From CAVYXK01 sp963708245 (GTDB taxonomy: Bacteria > Pseudomonadota > Alphaproteobacteria > Acetobacterales > Acetobacteraceae), in the NCBI GenBank assembly GCA_963708245.1, contig OY970201.1, positions 4,526,001 to 4,590,000 on the forward strand: a DNA stretch of 64,000 bases, read 5' to 3'. Numbering within the stretch: the first letter of the stretch is position 1; every line of letters starts with the position of its first letter. Positions 44,226 to 52,597 of this stretch are shown one piece after another. The notes under the pieces are model-generated. The model was not told the origin of the DNA, ran no database searches, and saw only the letters and a program-made list of their open reading frames with translations. Made by a program: the position numbers and the translations under genes.

Positions 44226-44466
44226 ATGGCTGGCACCGTTGAGGTTCTCATCCCGGTTGACGCCGAGGCCGCAGCGGCCCTGACCGATGCGCGTAAGCGC
44301 GAGGCTGTCGGCCGCATCGTCAGCCGGATCCTCCGGCCCGATCCGGATCATGATCCCCTCCTCGAGGCAATGGAGCGGCTCAGCGGCTGATGCACAGGCG
44401 AAAGGCTTGACGCGCGAGGCTCTCGAGGCGGAACTCGTCGCCCATAAGGCCGAGCGGACCCGGTGA
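44226..44466 (+). pseudogene. VapB-like antitoxin, frameshifted near the C-terminus
   Basis: ATG 44226 lies five bases after a perfect AGGAGG and gives AGTVEVLIPVDAEAAAALTD and RKREAVGRIVSRILRPD to MERLSG. One base out of frame at about 44380, the sequence continues ADAQAKGLTREALEAELVAH and KAERTR, and its TGA overlaps the GTG of a PIN gene start. The arrangement is that of a vapBC module. The toxin beyond it is truncated, so the antitoxin is an orphan. Confidence 0.55.
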
Positions 44467-44510
44467 TCGTCTTCGACGCCTCGACTCTCGTCAGCGCCGC
44501 TACGGAGCCT
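44463..44510 (+). pseudogene. first residues of a truncated PIN toxin
   Basis: GTG at 44463, overlapping the antitoxin stop, gives VIVFDASTLVSAA, the typical VapC N-terminus with its first catalytic Asp. Right after that the sequence becomes the 3' end of a convergent minus-strand PIN gene. The rest of this toxin has been deleted. Confidence 0.5.
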
Positions 44511-44930
44511 TACCGTCCGCTATCGTGTCGTCCGGGCGTCAATCTGCGCCGCAACTGTGCGGCAGACAGTACCGGCACGGGCAGGCATAGCCCCGCCAGA
44601 TCGCTGTCGCCGGTGATCAACGCCTCCACCCCTGTGCTGATCGCCAGCCGGATGAAGACCACATCGCTCCGATCCCGACAGGCGTCAGGCAACCATGGCC
44701 CATGCTCGGGCAACTGGGCGGTTTCCGCGAAGGGCAAGTAGTCCCCCTAGCAGCACCTCCCGATCGTCCGGCTGAAGACGGAATTTCGGGTAAGCGAGCA
44801 CACGGATCAGCTCGGTGACCGTCTCCCTGCACACCGCCGGCGTCAGAGCTCCATCGGCCCACGCAGCCCGAAGCCAGGCAAGACGCCCGCCGAACACCAG
44901 GGCGGAGATCACCACATTCGTATCGAACAC
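44510..44930 (-). pseudogene. PIN-domain toxin (COG1569 type), one-base frameshift
   Basis: From GTG 44930 the frame reads FDTNVVISALVFGGRLAWLR and ETVTELIRVLAYPKFRLQPD. An extra G in the run at about 44745 breaks it. The next frame resumes DYLPFAETAQLP with CRDRSDVVFIRLAISTGVEA and LITGDSDLAGL, which supply the later acidic residues, to the stop at 44510. The length of about 140 residues is normal for these putative RNases. It follows its AbrB-type antitoxin by about 23 bp. The start could be nine bases earlier at a CTG. Confidence 0.65.
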
Positions 44931-44953
44931 TGCACGCAGCCGTCCGCTCGATG

Positions 44954-45178
44954 TCAGGCGTGTTTCCGAGCCCAGGCGACAGCCTCTCTCACGTCGTCCT
45001 CGGTGACCCCAAGCTCGGCCAGTTTGCGGCGCACCGCGTCGGCGCTGCCGATTCGCGCGGGTGAGAGCACGATGCGGCCTTCGTCCAGCGCCACGTCGAA
45101 ATATGGGGGCGACCCCACCGCCTCGACGATACGTTTGGGCAGAGTGAACTGATTCTTGCTGGTGAGCTTCGCGAGCAT
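44954..45178 (-). CDS. AbrB/MazE-type antitoxin
   Basis: The 74-residue protein MLAKLTSKNQFTLPKRIVEA followed by FDVALDEGRIVLSPAR is a swapped-hairpin AbrB DNA-binding domain. A helical tail (ADAVRRKLAELGVTEDDVRE) would bind the toxin. It lies directly upstream of the PIN gene on the same strand and should autoregulate the pair. Confidence 0.82.
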   Translation of the reverse strand: MLAKLTSKNQFTLPKRIVEAVGSPPYFDVALDEGRIVLSPARIGSADAVRRKLAELGVTEDDVREAVAWARKHA

Positions 45179-45305
45179 GGTAAGGAATTAAGGAAAAAAG
45201 GACGTATCCACAAGTCCGGACTCCATCACGAACGTCCCGAAGCCCCGTCTTCCCACCGTACCCCAGTCCGCCGCATGATCCATCCCCGAACCACGGAGCA
45301 CCGCG

Positions 45306-45488
45306 ATGGACCGCGACCTCGTCATCGCCCTAGCGAAAGCTGCCGGGCTTGAGAAAGCCCTGACCGACTACCCGGACGACGTCGTCGCTGCGGCAGCCCA
45401 AGCGCTGGAAACCGCCGAAGCCATCCGCACTCCCACCGATCCGGCCGCCGAGCCATGGCCGCCGATGCGGCCCGGCATCAGCCAATGA
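45306..45488 (+). CDS. AtzG-like small amidase partner (DUF4089)
   Basis: The 60-residue protein MDRDLVIALAKAAGLEKALT to AAQALETAEAIRTP resembles AtzG, the GatC-like small subunit needed for stable expression and assembly of the AtzE amidase in cyanuric acid breakdown. Its stop overlaps the amidase start (ATGA), the same arrangement as atzG-atzE. The role is inferred from size, pattern and coupling. Confidence 0.7.
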   Translation: MDRDLVIALAKAAGLEKALTDYPDDVVAAAAQALETAEAIRTPTDPAAEPWPPMRPGISQ

Positions 45489-46874
45489 ACGACCTGCACT
45501 GGCTCTCCATCACCGAGGCGGAAGAAGCACTCGCCTCCCGCCGCCTCTCGCCGGTCGAATTACTTACCGCACTCCTGTCCCGCATCGAGCAGCTCGACCC
45601 ACGGCTGCACGCTTTCATCTGCCTGGACGTGGACGTCGCCATGGACGCCGCCCGCGCAGCCGAACGCGAAATCACCGCCGGCCGGGTTCGTGGCAAGCTG
45701 CACGGCATTCCTGTCGGTCTGAAAGACATCATCGACGTCGCCGGGCTGCCGACCACGTGCCACTCGAAAATCCTGCTCGACAACATCGCCCGCACCGACG
45801 CCACGGTGACCTCGACGCTGCGCCAGTCCGGTGCGGTGATCCTGGGCAACCACCCACGAATTCGCCATCGGCGGCCCAAGCTTTGACCTTCCGTTCCCAC
45901 CCGCCCGCAACCCGTGGAACTTCGACCATCACCCGGGCGGCTCGTCATCCGGCGCCGGCGCCGGGGTTGCGGCCGGTCTGTTCCCGGCCGCAATCGGCTC
46001 CGACACCGGAGGCTCGGTGCGCAACCCGGCAAGTTGCTGCGGCATAGCCGGGTTGAAGCCGACCTACGGCCTGGTCTCGCGCCGCGGCGTCTTTCCGCTG
46101 TCCTATACGCTCGACCATGTCGGCCCGCTCGCCCGCACGGTCGCCGACATCGCCCTGCTGCTTGACGCAATCGCCGGCCACGATCCCGCCGACCCCGGCA
46201 GCGCCACGACCGGCGCACACGACTTCGGCCGCGAGCTAAATCGAGGCGTGCGCGACCTGCGCATTGGTTTCGTCCGTCATTTCCACGAAACCGACATGCC
46301 GGCCCAGCCGGAAATGACCGCCGCAATCGAAGACGCAGCCCGCGTGCTCGAATCCGAGGGCGCACTGGTCCGCTCGGTCACACTGCCCTCGCTCAACGAA
46401 TTCGCCGCGGTGAACCGCGTGATCCTGGCCAGCGAAGCGTGGTCGATCCACGCCCCCTGGCTGCGCGCGCGACCCGGCGATTACGGCCAGCTCGCACGCC
46501 GGCGATTGATGCCCGGCGCCTTCATCAGCGCCGGCGATTATGTCGGCGCGCAGCGACGGCGGGCACAGATGATCGCCGCTGTGCAAGACGCGTTCGGCGA
46601 CGTCGATGTGTTGCTCTGCGCCAGCTCCATGGATCCGGCAAGCCGCATCGAGGACTCAGCCGAGACCGCACGCACCTATTCGCGCCAGGCGCGCACGCCG
46701 TTCAACGTCACCGGCCATCCGGCGCTGGCGATGATGGCCGGCCTATCGGACAGCGGCCTTCCCCTGTCCGTGCAGTTCGCCGGACGCTACTTCCAGGATG
46801 CGACGGTACTGCGCGTGGCAGCCGCGTACGAACGCGCAACCGAGTGGCACAAACACCGCCCACCGATCGGCTGA
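45485..46874 (+). pseudogene. AtzE-like amidase (amidase signature family), one frameshift
   Basis: Amidase-signature enzymes use a Ser-cisSer-Lys triad. The first frame gives GIPVGLKDIIDVAGLPTTCH with catalytic Lys80. A small deletion or shift at about 45850 moves to a second frame, THEFAIGGPSFDLPFPPARN, then HHPGGSSSGAGAGVAAGLFP with the cis-Ser and IGSDTGGSVRNPASCCGIAG with the nucleophile Ser. It then runs normally to 46874. Total about 460 residues. It is coupled to the AtzG-like gene and followed after 3 bp by a hydrolase, suggesting a short pathway for an amide or ureido compound. The break may be an error, since everything else is well kept. Confidence 0.8.
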
Positions 46875-46877
46875 GTC

Positions 46878-47759
46878 ATGCACCCCGCGTTTCCCGGCCC
46901 GACCTCGCGCATCTGGTTCTCGGAGCGGCTGCGTCTGCATTACGTCGATTGGGGCAATCCCGACGCGCCGCCGTTGTTGCTGTTGCACGGCGGACGCGAT
47001 CACTGCCGCAACTGGGACTGGGTCGCGGCGGCGCTGCGCGACACCTGGCACGTCATTGCACCTGACCTGCGCGGCCACGGCGACAGCGCCTGGTCGCTTT
47101 CCGGCCATTACACGATGGCCAACTACATCTACGACCTGGCACAGCTTATTCATCAGCAGCGCCTCGCGCCGGTCTCGATCATCGCGCATTCGCTCGGCGG
47201 CAACATCGCGTTGCGTTACAGCGGCATCTATCCGGAAACCGTCCGCCGACTGGTGGCGATCGAAGGACTCGGCCCCGGCCCACGCTCGGCGGCGGAGCGC
47301 GACACGCAGCCGATCGCCGCGCGGATGCGCGACTGGGTCGATGAGCAACGCGCGATGGCAGGTCGCCTCCCGCACCGCTACGCCTCGATCGAGGACGCGC
47401 TGAAGCGCATGCAGGAAGCGAACCGGCGACTGACCGCAGAGCAGGCGCGGCATCTGACGCAACACGCGGTGAACCAGAACGAGGACGGCACCTATAGCTG
47501 GAAATTCGACCCGTACGTCCGGATCTGGCCGCCCTACGACATGACCCGCGACGAGATCGCCTCCTTGTGGTCGCGCATCGCCTGCCCGACCCTGCTGGTC
47601 TGGGGAAAGGAGAGCTGGGCGAGTGATCCGGCCGCAGACGGGCGCGCGGAATACTTTCAGAATGTCAAAGTGCTCGCCGTCGAGGGCGCCGGGCACTGGG
47701 TGCATCACGATCGGCTCGAGTTGTTCCTCCGCGAGGCCTCAGCCTTCCTGGCCGACTGA
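46878..47759 (+). CDS. alpha/beta hydrolase
   Basis: The 293-residue protein has the fold's strand-turn motif LLLLHGGRDHCRNWDWVAAA, the nucleophile elbow AHSLGG (Ser at about residue 106) and the terminal His in EGAGHWVHHDR. The cap between them is helical. It begins 3 bp after the amidase, so the three genes AtzG-like, amidase and hydrolase form an operon. The substrate could be an ester or C-C/C-N bond; not decidable here. Its last 55 bp overlap the convergent acyl-CoA dehydrogenase tail. Confidence 0.85.
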   Translation: MHPAFPGPTSRIWFSERLRLHYVDWGNPDAPPLLLLHGGRDHCRNWDWVAAALRDTWHVIAPDLRGHGDSAWSLSGHYTMANYIYDLAQLIHQQRLAPVSIIAHSLGGNIALRYSGIYPETVRRLVAIEGLGPGPRSAAERDTQPIAARMRDWVDEQRAMAGRLPHRYASIEDALKRMQEANRRLTAEQARHLTQHAVNQNEDGTYSWKFDPYVRIWPPYDMTRDEIASLWSRIACPTLLVWGKESWASDPAADGRAEYFQNVKVLAVEGAGHWVHHDRLELFLREASAFLAD

Positions 47760-49120
47760 TTGCGCGCGACTTCCGAGCGCCCCGCGTGGTATCGCTTCGT
47801 GGCACCGTAAAGAAGATGCATCGCAGAGGCGCAGAGCCCGCAGAGGAAATTGGTTACCGGCGACACTTCCTCTGCGCCCTCTGCGCCTCTGCGATATGAC
47901 TTCATCGGAGCGGCACCTTGCCTGGTTGAGAGGGGCGTGGCTCCCCACACCTTCAGTACCGACCGTGGCAGATCGAGGACGCGCTCGGCGAGATAGCTTA
48001 GCACAAGCTCCGGGCTGATCGGAGCGATGCGCGGGATCAGGCTTTCGCGGAAATAGCGCTCGACGTGAAATTCCTCGGCATAGCCCATGCCGCCATGCGT
48101 CATGACGGCCTGCTCGGCGGCACGAAAGCCCGCCTCGGCAGCCAGGTACTTGGCCGCGTTGGCGTCGGCCCCACAGTCCCGGCCGCTGTCATATGCCCAG
48201 GCTGCCTTCAGCATCATCAAGTCGGCGGCTTCCAACTCCGCCCAATTGCGGGCGAGCGGATGCTGGATTGCCTGGTTCTGTCCGATCGGGCGCCCGAACA
48301 CCACGCGTTCGCGCGCATAACGAGCGGCCCGGGCAAGAGCGGCGCGGCCGATGCCGATCGCTTCCGCGGCAATCAGGATGCGCTCCGGGTTCAGCCCGTG
48401 TAGCAGGGCGCGGAAGCCCTCCCCCTCCTCGCCGATGCGGTCTTGAACGGGGATCGGATAATCCTGAAGGAACACCATGTTCGAATCCACAGCATGGCGG
48501 CCCATCTTCCGGATCAGCCTGATCTCCGCATGCGCGCGGTCCAGCACCGTGTAGAACAGCGTCAGCCCCTGCGTGCGCCGCTTCACCTGATCGAGCGGCG
48601 TGGTGCGGGCGAGCAGCAGCATCCTGCTCGCAACCTGGGCGGTGGAGGTCCAGATCTTGGTGCCATTGACGATGTAACGATCACCGCGACGCTCGGCCCG
48701 CGTGCTGATCTCAGCGGTGTTGAGCCCCGCATTCGGCTCGGTCACCGCGAAGCACGCCTTGTCCTGCCCGGCGATCAACGGCGGCAGCATGCGGGCCTTC
48801 TGCTCGTCCGTGCCGAACACCACCACCGGATTGAGCCCGAAGATATTGATATGGATCGCCGAGGCCCCGGACATAGCGGCGCCAGATTCGGCCACCGCCT
48901 GCATCATCAGGGCGGCCTCGGTGATCCCGAGGCCGGCGCCGCCGTACTCCTCCGGCATTGCGATGCCGAGCCAACCGGCCTCCGCCATCGCCGCATAGAA
49001 GACGTCGGGGAAGCTCGCGGTGCGCTCCCGTTCCAGCCAGTAGGCATCGTCGAAGCGAGCAGCGAGGCGAAGAACCTGGGCGCGAATTTCGGTCTGTGCC
49101 GGGGTTAAGGCGAAGTCCAT
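47705..49120 (-). CDS. acyl-CoA dehydrogenase with a repeat-encoded C-terminal tail
   Basis: This FAD acyl-CoA dehydrogenase has DFALTPAQTEIRAQVLRLAA, AVTEPNAGLNTAEISTRAER, YIVNGTKIWTSTAQVASR and the C-terminal MTHGGMGYAEEFHVERYFRE. The core of about 405 residues is normal. From about 47900 on, the frame runs through the palindromic repeat and reads KSYRRGAEGAEEVSP and LCGLCASAMHLLY, then overlaps the convergent hydrolase. Those roughly 65 residues are not part of the family. ATG 49120 is preferred because it gives the standard MDFALT start. The substrate is unknown; no CoA ligase is adjacent. Confidence 0.87.
   Translation of the reverse strand: MDFALTPAQTEIRAQVLRLAARFDDAYWLERERTASFPDVFYAAMAEAGWLGIAMPEEYGGAGLGITEAALMMQAVAESGAAMSGASAIHINIFGLNPVVVFGTDEQKARMLPPLIAGQDKACFAVTEPNAGLNTAEISTRAERRGDRYIVNGTKIWTSTAQVASRMLLLARTTPLDQVKRRTQGLTLFYTVLDRAHAEIRLIRKMGRHAVDSNMVFLQDYPIPVQDRIGEEGEGFRALLHGLNPERILIAAEAIGIGRAALARAARYARERVVFGRPIGQNQAIQHPLARNWAELEAADLMMLKAAWAYDSGRDCGADANAAKYLAAEAGFRAAEQAVMTHGGMGYAEEFHVERYFRESLIPRIAPISPELVLSYLAERVLDLPRSVLKVWGATPLSTRQGAAPMKSYRRGAEGAEEVSPVTNFLCGLCASAMHLLYGATKRYHAGRSEVARNQSARKAEASRRNNSSRS
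47820..47895. repeat. palindromic repeat at a convergent gene junction
   Basis: Arms at 47820-47848 and 47867-47895 are inverted copies with two mismatches (unit ATCGCAGAGGCGCAGAG plus CGCAGAGGAA) around an 18-bp loop. The sequence is typical of the CGCAGAGG extragenic repeats seen in many bacteria. It could serve as a two-way terminator, but it now also codes for the tail of the dehydrogenase. Confidence 0.8.
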
Positions 49121-49207
49121 TGGGGGCATGCTTCCGATGCAACAGGCTCTGTCAGACAACCTCGCCCAACCGCAGGGTCCACTGCGCTACGCCGAAGCCC
49201 CCAAAGC

Positions 49208-49837
49208 CTAATAAATCGTCTCCTTCAGCCGCTGCGGATACGCCTTGTCGTACTCCGCCCCGCCCACCCGTCCACGCGTGATGTCCGCCAGGATCGTGCC
49301 CGTGCTCGGCAGCGCCGAGCGCGGGATGTGCTTCTCCGGGTTCCACAGATCGGACCGCACGAGTGCCTTCGGGCACTGGAAATAGACGCTCTCCACCCGC
49401 ACCACGATCACCGAGCGCGGCAGCTTTCCCTGCGCCGGGAACCGCGCCAGCAGTTCAGGCGCGACCGAAATCGACGCCCGCCCGTTCACCCGCAGCGTCT
49501 CGCCGACACCAGGAATCAGGAACAGTAGCGCAATGCGCGGGTCGTGGATCAGGTTGCGCAAACTATCAACGCGGTTGTTGCCACGCCGGTCCGGGATCAG
49601 CAGCGTCTTCTCGTCCACCACCTCGACGAAGCCCGGTGGATCGCCGCGCGGGGTCACGTCGAGCCCGCCGGGTCCGGCAGTGGCCATCGCCAGGAATGGC
49701 GCCGCCTCGATGAAGGCGCGATAGTGCTTGTGGATATGGTCGAGTTCCTTCAGCACCGACGGCTCCATGGGCGTGCCGTAGAGCGCCTCCAGCGTTGCTT
49801 CGTCGGTGATCAAGTGGTTGGGCTCGAAGCCGTCCAT
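49208..49837 (-). CDS. pyridoxamine 5'-phosphate oxidase-like flavin protein
   Basis: The 209-residue protein has the split-barrel core of the PNPOx superfamily: FLAMATAGPGGLDVTPRGDP, VDEKTLLIPDRRGNNRVDSL and the C-terminal YFQCPKALVRSDLW. That last motif marks the subfamily that binds FMN or F420-like cofactors and shows general reductase activity. It is divergent from the CobW-type gene with only 17 bp between starts, so the two share a promoter region. Exact substrate unknown. Confidence 0.85.
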   Translation of the reverse strand: MDGFEPNHLITDEATLEALYGTPMEPSVLKELDHIHKHYRAFIEAAPFLAMATAGPGGLDVTPRGDPPGFVEVVDEKTLLIPDRRGNNRVDSLRNLIHDPRIALLFLIPGVGETLRVNGRASISVAPELLARFPAQGKLPRSVIVVRVESVYFQCPKALVRSDLWNPEKHIPRSALPSTGTILADITRGRVGGAEYDKAYPQRLKETIY

Positions 49838-49854
49838 TGCATTCTCCCGGTGGC

Positions 49855-50880
49855 ATGATCCCGGTCTCCATCGTCACCGGGTTCCTCGGCAGCGGCAAGA
49901 CGACGCTGATCCGGCGGCTGCTGCGCGAGCCAGGGTTCGCACGCACCGCGGTTATCGTCAACGAATGGGGCGAGATCGGACTCGACCACGAGCTGATCGC
50001 CAGCAGCGACGAGACGCTCGTGGCGCTGACCACCGGCTGCCTCTGTTGCCGAGTGCGCAGCGATCTTGTGGCAACGCTTCTTGACCTTGATCGGCGTCAG
50101 CGTACCGGCGGGACCCCATGCTACGATCGGGTGCTGATCGAGACATCGGGCCTCGCGGATCCTGCGCCAATTCTGCAGGCGCTGATGGCCGACGGCGATG
50201 TGGCGGAAGGGCACGCGATCGATACCGTCCTGACGCTGGTGGACGCACAGCACGGCGCGGCAACGCTGGGGCGGCACGCGGAGGCACGGCGCCAGGCGGC
50301 GTTGGCGGACCGGCTCTTGCTGAGCAAGACCGACATTGCCGGAAGGCCCGAGACGCTGCTGGCGCAGCTCGCGGCGTTGAATCCGGAAGCTGTGGTACTG
50401 GAAGCGGTGATGGGCCAGATAGACCCGCGGACGCTCTTTTCCGGCAGCGATCCTCGGGCGCGCGCGGCGCGGCTGGCGAGCCTGCCAAGTCCCACTGCCA
50501 ATCCGTTCTTCGCTGGCCGTCATGGCGGCGGCATCGAAACGATCACGCTGGAGCGCGAGCGCCCGATCCCTGCGTTGGCGCTGGCGATGTGGCTGGGCGC
50601 GCTGGCCGAGCACTGCGGAGCTCGACTGCTCAGACTGAAGGGGTTCGTCGAAGTGGATGAGCGGCCCGGCACACCGGCAATCGTCCATGCGGTGCAGCAT
50701 GTCGTCTCGCCTCCGGAGTGGCTGCCTCAGTGGCCCTCGGCAGAAGGGTGGACGCGCATTGTGATGATCTGCGAGGGCGTCCCGAGGCACTTCCCTGCTC
50801 GGCTACTCAGCGCGATCGAGGAAGAAGTGCGCGCTGCGATGGCGAGTGACGCGAGACGTTCCGCGCACGGCTGGACTTAA
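49855..50880 (+). CDS. CobW/COG0523-family GTP-binding metallochaperone-like protein
   Basis: The protein (341 residues) begins IPVSIVTGFLGSGKTTLIRR with a P-loop, has the metal-binding GCLCCRVRSDL (CxCC) at about residue 66 and LIETSGLADPAPIL as the Walker B region. A C-terminal CobW_C domain (ALALAMWLGALAEHCGARLL) follows. Members load zinc, cobalt or iron onto client enzymes at the cost of GTP. ATG 49855 gives the family's normal start. The neighbouring amidase and amidohydrolase genes include metal enzymes, but a client cannot be named. Confidence 0.9.
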   Translation: MIPVSIVTGFLGSGKTTLIRRLLREPGFARTAVIVNEWGEIGLDHELIASSDETLVALTTGCLCCRVRSDLVATLLDLDRRQRTGGTPCYDRVLIETSGLADPAPILQALMADGDVAEGHAIDTVLTLVDAQHGAATLGRHAEARRQAALADRLLLSKTDIAGRPETLLAQLAALNPEAVVLEAVMGQIDPRTLFSGSDPRARAARLASLPSPTANPFFAGRHGGGIETITLERERPIPALALAMWLGALAEHCGARLLRLKGFVEVDERPGTPAIVHAVQHVVSPPEWLPQWPSAEGWTRIVMICEGVPRHFPARLLSAIEEEVRAAMASDARRSAHGWT

Positions 50881-50913
50881 TGCGGAAATCCCGGATAGAC
50901 CGTTCCAAGAGCG

Positions 50914-52122
50914 CTAACGGATCCTAGCAGGGCAGAGGCCGTTGTATCGCGTGGCCAGAAGGGTGATGTCGTCGGCTTGTGCTGCCGCGCCAGCATGATC
51001 GGTAACGGAAGCGACCACCCGTCTAACGATCGTCTCCGGATCGTCCGTGCGCGCGGCTGCAACCACCGCGCTTAATTCGGCAGAGCCGAACAGCCGGTTG
51101 CTCTCGTCCAGTGATTCGGTGATGCCATCGGTATATAATAGCAGTGTTGATCCGGGCTTCAGCCGCACGCTGCCCGTGCCACCTTCGGCGTCCTCGACAA
51201 GACCCAAAATCATGCCGGACGGAACGGCATGGTATGCCACCGAACCGTCGGGGGACAGAAGCAGCGGGGGCAAGTGACCGAAATTGATGTATTCAAGCAG
51301 ACCGGTCCGCGTATCGAGAACGCCCATGAACAGCGTCAGAAACATTGATGCGTTGTTGTCGTCCGCGAGCACGCGATTGACGCTCTGCGCGGTCGTGGAC
51401 AGCGAGACCCAGTGGGAGGCCGCGCTGCGGATCAGGGTCAGTGAGCGGACCATAAACATGGCGGCACTGATGCCCTTGCCCGCAACATCGCCGATCGTCA
51501 GAACGAGATGGCCGGCATCGAGGAAAAAGGCGTCGTAGAAGTCGCCGCCGACCTGTTTCGCCGGTTCCATGTGAGCGAAGATTTCAATGTCGTTGCGGTC
51601 CGGAAACCAGGGATTTTCCCGTCGCAGCATGCCCATCTGTATATCGCGGGCGATACCGAGCTCCCGTTCCAATGCCGCGTGGCGGATATGGTCTCGCATC
51701 GCCTGCATGAGTGCAGTCGATTCGTCTCGCAGACGGCCGCTCAGCCCACGCATGACGGTGTGCGCGATGCCGGGTATGGTGGCCACATCCGACCAGAACA
51801 CGCTTGCCGGAAGCAGCAGAATCCCGGACGGTTCCGCAGCGGTAACAAAGGCTGACACCGGCAACTGATCGAGGACCGACATCTCGCCGAACATGCGACC
51901 GACCCCGATCTCGATCGGCTGCGAGCGGTTGTCGATTTCGAAGTGGACGTGCACAAGACCACTGAGCACAAAGTGTAGCTGGTCGTTGGCCGCACCACGC
52001 CGTAGGATCGTGTCGCCTGCGGAGAACGTCATGATCCGGCAATGTACTAGGAGATCGGCAAGGCGTGTCGGCTCCAACTCACCGAGGACATCCAATCCGG
52101 CGCATTCAGCAGGCAGGATCAC
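50914..52122 (-). CDS. RsbU-like PP2C-type phosphatase with an N-terminal cyclic-nucleotide-binding fold
   Basis: The 402-residue protein has a CNMP-type beta barrel at residues about 20-125 (FSAGDTILRRGAANDQLHFV, GEMSVLDQL). The usual phosphate-binding Arg is replaced in PVSAFVTA, so it may not bind cAMP. A short coiled linker (IARDIQMGMLRRENPWFP) precedes a SpoIIE/PP2C domain with metal Asp residues in GGDFYDAF, IGDVAGKG and ADDITLLA. It should dephosphorylate the STAS protein of the same operon. It is last in the operon, 10 bp after the kinase gene. Confidence 0.88.
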   Translation of the reverse strand: MILPAECAGLDVLGELEPTRLADLLVHCRIMTFSAGDTILRRGAANDQLHFVLSGLVHVHFEIDNRSQPIEIGVGRMFGEMSVLDQLPVSAFVTAAEPSGILLLPASVFWSDVATIPGIAHTVMRGLSGRLRDESTALMQAMRDHIRHAALERELGIARDIQMGMLRRENPWFPDRNDIEIFAHMEPAKQVGGDFYDAFFLDAGHLVLTIGDVAGKGISAAMFMVRSLTLIRSAASHWVSLSTTAQSVNRVLADDNNASMFLTLFMGVLDTRTGLLEYINFGHLPPLLLSPDGSVAYHAVPSGMILGLVEDAEGGTGSVRLKPGSTLLLYTDGITESLDESNRLFGSAELSAVVAAARTDDPETIVRRVVASVTDHAGAAAQADDITLLATRYNGLCPARIR

Positions 52123-52132
52123 GACGATATGT

Positions 52133-52597
52133 TCAGCAAGCCGCCTGCGCCCAGGCGCAGCGTTTCGTTACCTCGAAAATATTCCGTACACCGGACCTAC
52201 GATAAGTCTGCGCGTCCGTCATGCTCCTGATCAGGACAATACCGAGTCCGCCGATTGCGCGCTCTTCGAGCGACGCTTCAAGGTCGGGCTCGGGAGCCTT
52301 GGTGGGATCGAAGGCCAGCCCGCCATCCTCGGTTCGCAGGGTCACCTCGATGGCCCCGTCTTTCGGGACGGCTGCTATATCCACCGAACAACATCCGGCC
52401 TCCTGACCCACCCAGGCATGACGCGCGATGTTGGTCAGGATTTCCTCGGCCACAATCACGAGTTTCTGGGCCAATTCGGCCGCGCAGCCCGCCTCGCGGA
52501 GGAAAGTGCCGATAGTCTCGACCTGCGGCATGACGTCGGGCGCGGACCCGGAAAACACGAGATGCAGTCGACGCGACGGTTGGCCGACAGTGGTCAA
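52133..52597 (-). CDS. RsbW-like anti-sigma/switch protein kinase (HATPase_c_2)
   Basis: The 154-residue protein has the GHKL ATPase boxes: N box VIVAEEILTNIARHAW, G1-like DGGLAFDPTKAPEP and G2-like AIGGLGIVLIRSMTD. It would phosphorylate the STAS protein on Ser and hold an output partner. The TTG start overlaps the GPP34 stop (TTGA). No sigma factor gene is in the window, so the output is unknown. Confidence 0.88.
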   Translation of the reverse strand: MTTVGQPSRRLHLVFSGSAPDVMPQVETIGTFLREAGCAAELAQKLVIVAEEILTNIARHAWVGQEAGCCSVDIAAVPKDGAIEVTLRTEDGGLAFDPTKAPEPDLEASLEERAIGGLGIVLIRSMTDAQTYRRSGVRNIFEVTKRCAWAQAAC

